Shown: positions 52,768 through 53,905 of the stretch, piece by piece
Position numbering within the stretch: the first letter of the stretch is position 1
How the letters are laid out: each line of letters starts with the position of its first letter
Assembly (NCBI GenBank): GCA_003695915.1
Contig: RFGF01000057.1
Coordinates: 1 to 53,905, forward strand
Reading direction: 5' to 3'
Length of the DNA: 53,905 nt
Origin: Nitrospirota bacterium
GTDB taxonomy: Bacteria > Nitrospirota > Nitrospiria > Nitrospirales > UBA8639
The notes under the pieces: generated by a model
Database searches by the model: none
What the model saw: the letters and a program-made list of their open reading frames with translations, nothing else
Told to the model about the DNA's origin: nothing
Translations under genes and position numbers: made by a program

Positions 52768-53905
52768 CGCGCACATCGATGCCACCCGAAGGTGCCGATC
52801 CCTCAGCGCCAAACGCTCCCCCCTCATCACCGGCAGAACCTTTGCCTTCTAAGAAAAGCCGCGCTTTTTTTCAACGGCCGCTGATCCGCTTCGCGGTGCT
52901 GGGAATTATCGCGATCATTGCAGGAGGCCTGCTGTACCGGTTCGGGGATCTGGGAATCCGTCCATCACAACAGGAATCTTCCCGCACGACCAAGCCAACC
53001 CCACCGTCGGTCGCCTCGCAAGCGCCATCGGCGCCTCCGCATCAACCGCAATTCATCCGAGTCAGCGCGGAGCGGCGGCAGCTCATCGGTGTCGAAACGG
53101 CCAGTGCGGAACAGCGATCCTTGACGCGGTCCATCAGGACCGTCGGGCTGGTGGAGGTCGATGAACGCCTGTTGGCACATGTCCATATCAAACTCAGCGG
53201 ATGGGTAGAGAAACTGTATGTTCGCTTTGTCGGCGAGCAGGTAGACAAAGGGCAAAAGCTGTTCGAGATCTACAGTCCGGACCTCGTGGCGACCCAAGAG
53301 GAATATCTCCTCGCGTTGAAAGCAGTCAGAACGTTGGGGAGTGCCGAGTTTCCGGAGGTCGCGGAAAGCGCCAAACGCGTGCTCGAATCGACGCGGCAAC
53401 GATTCGCGCTCTGGGATATTACGCCTGACCATATTCGGGATCTGGAGCGAACGGGCACAGTCCTGCGCACCTTACCCCTCCATGCCCCTATCTCAGGCTA
53501 TGTCCTGGACATGCAAATGCGAGAGGGCATGTACGTGACCCCGAACCTCGATTTGTATACCTTGGCCGACCTCTCCAAGGTCTGGGTGCTTGCGGATCTG
53601 TACGAATATGAAATCCCGTACATTGAACTAGGTCAGGAAGCCACGATTACCCTTCCGTATTTCCCCGGCGAGGTCTTTCACGGCACCGTGACCTATATTT
53701 ATCCCGTCCTCGAGCCCAAAACCCGGACGGTCAAGGTTCGCTTCGAACTTCCCAATCCGCAATGGAGACTCAAGCCGGGCATGTTCGCCAACGTCGATAT
53801 TCTTATTCCGCTCGGCGTACGCCTCGTCGTCCCTGCTACGGCGGTCCTCGATTCTGGAACGGAGCAATTGGTGTTCGTGGATCACGGAAACGGTCTGTTC
53901 GAGCC
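52764..53905 (+). CDS. Heavy-metal RND periplasmic adaptor (CusB/CzcB-like), partial
   Basis: 380 residues are visible and the window ends before the stop. After a Pro/Ser-rich cytoplasmic tail there is one membrane segment (FAVLGIIAIIAGGLLYRF, residues 46-63) and a second Pro-rich linker. The adaptor follows: a barrel-sandwich half (HVHIKLSGWVEKLYVRFVGEQVDKGQKLFEIYSPDLVATQEE), a short helical hairpin, the second half (LHAPISGYVLDMQMREGMYV) and the beta-barrel (LKPGMFANVDI). It links the inner-membrane RND pump, presumably encoded beyond the edge, to the TolC-like channel. Start by ATGA overlap. Copper/silver or cobalt/zinc/cadmium are the usual substrates. Confidence 0.93.
   Translation, partial: MTRTSMPPEGADPSAPNAPPSSPAEPLPSKKSRAFFQRPLIRFAVLGIIAIIAGGLLYRFGDLGIRPSQQESSRTTKPTPPSVASQAPSAPPHQPQFIRVSAERRQLIGVETASAEQRSLTRSIRTVGLVEVDERLLAHVHIKLSGWVEKLYVRFVGEQVDKGQKLFEIYSPDLVATQEEYLLALKAVRTLGSAEFPEVAESAKRVLESTRQRFALWDITPDHIRDLERTGTVLRTLPLHAPISGYVLDMQMREGMYVTPNLDLYTLADLSKVWVLADLYEYEIPYIELGQEATITLPYFPGEVFHGTVTYIYPVLEPKTRTVKVRFELPNPQWRLKPGMFANVDILIPLGVRLVVPATAVLDSGTEQLVFVDHGNGLFE

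Noticed and set aside
1-53905. CRISPR arrays, rRNA, tRNA or prophage clusters
   Set aside because: No regularly spaced repeats, no rRNA-like stretch, no cloverleaf and no phage structural genes were seen on either strand.

Overview
The window is about 54 kb of bacterial chromosome with roughly 57% G+C and densely packed genes on both strands. The gene set is compatible with the phylum Nitrospirota, most likely a Nitrospira-like organism. It includes LL-diaminopimelate aminotransferase, a PPi-type phosphofructokinase, [NiFe]-hydrogenase maturation genes, secreted cupredoxin and Asp-box proteins, a RicT/PSP1 protein and a mycobacterial bS22-like ribosomal microprotein. This assignment is inference from gene content; no rRNA or tRNA gene is present to confirm it.

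Layout. 1-4.7 kb: the tail of an unknown gene, then a complete reverse-strand sugar-type ABC importer operon (binding protein, two permeases, ATPase). 4.8-6.1 kb: a small forward operon of a membrane-anchored coiled-coil protein (frameshifted here), a 57-residue protein and a SelW-like Rdx thioredoxin-fold protein. 6.3-14 kb: an orphan heme-copper-oxidase-like membrane protein, small exported and hypothetical genes, a PriA homologue whose helicase motifs are all degenerate, and a formyl-THF cyclo-ligase-like gene. 14-19.2 kb: two previously hidden small coupled ORFs, then the biosynthetic genes panC, folK and dapL, a glutamine amidotransferase and a PmtA-like methyltransferase. 19.6-23.8 kb: exported hypotheticals, an MsbA-type exporter and a 31-residue bS22/mS38-like gene.

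23.8-25.9 kb is an AT-rich, gene-poor spacer carrying a complete ISL3-family insertion sequence (24520-25822). Its inverted repeats are clear and it has a perfect 8-bp target duplication, but its transposase gene has three frameshifts.

26-38.7 kb holds a SUMF-domain protein, a VOC protein, an MBL hydrolase with a PqqD-like middle region, RicT/PSP1, a DsrE-like protein, an Asp-box lipoprotein and a CrtC/AttH-type protein. It also has a Lon-N domain protein followed by an ABC-2 exporter pair, a SirB1-like protein, an RNase Z-like MBL protein, a HEAT protein and an exported hypothetical. 38.8-40.9 kb: a two-gene arginine catabolic unit (ornithine cyclodeaminase-type plus arginine dihydrolase-type) that is one fused polypeptide in cyanobacteria. 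40.9-44.6 kb: PPi-PFK, a DUF2892 protein, a degenerate receiver and CbpM/CbpA chaperones. 45-48.2 kb: a secreted cupredoxin, a zinc-ribbon protein, a tandem universal stress protein and an exported Lon-type (S16) protease domain. 48.3-50.8 kb: hypCDE with ATGA overlaps. 51-53.9 kb: the start of a heavy-metal RND efflux operon (small exported protein, TolC-like channel, CusB/CzcB adaptor cut by the window end).

Most multi-gene units show 4-bp ATGA overlaps, which support the chosen starts. No CRISPR array, tRNA or rRNA was found.
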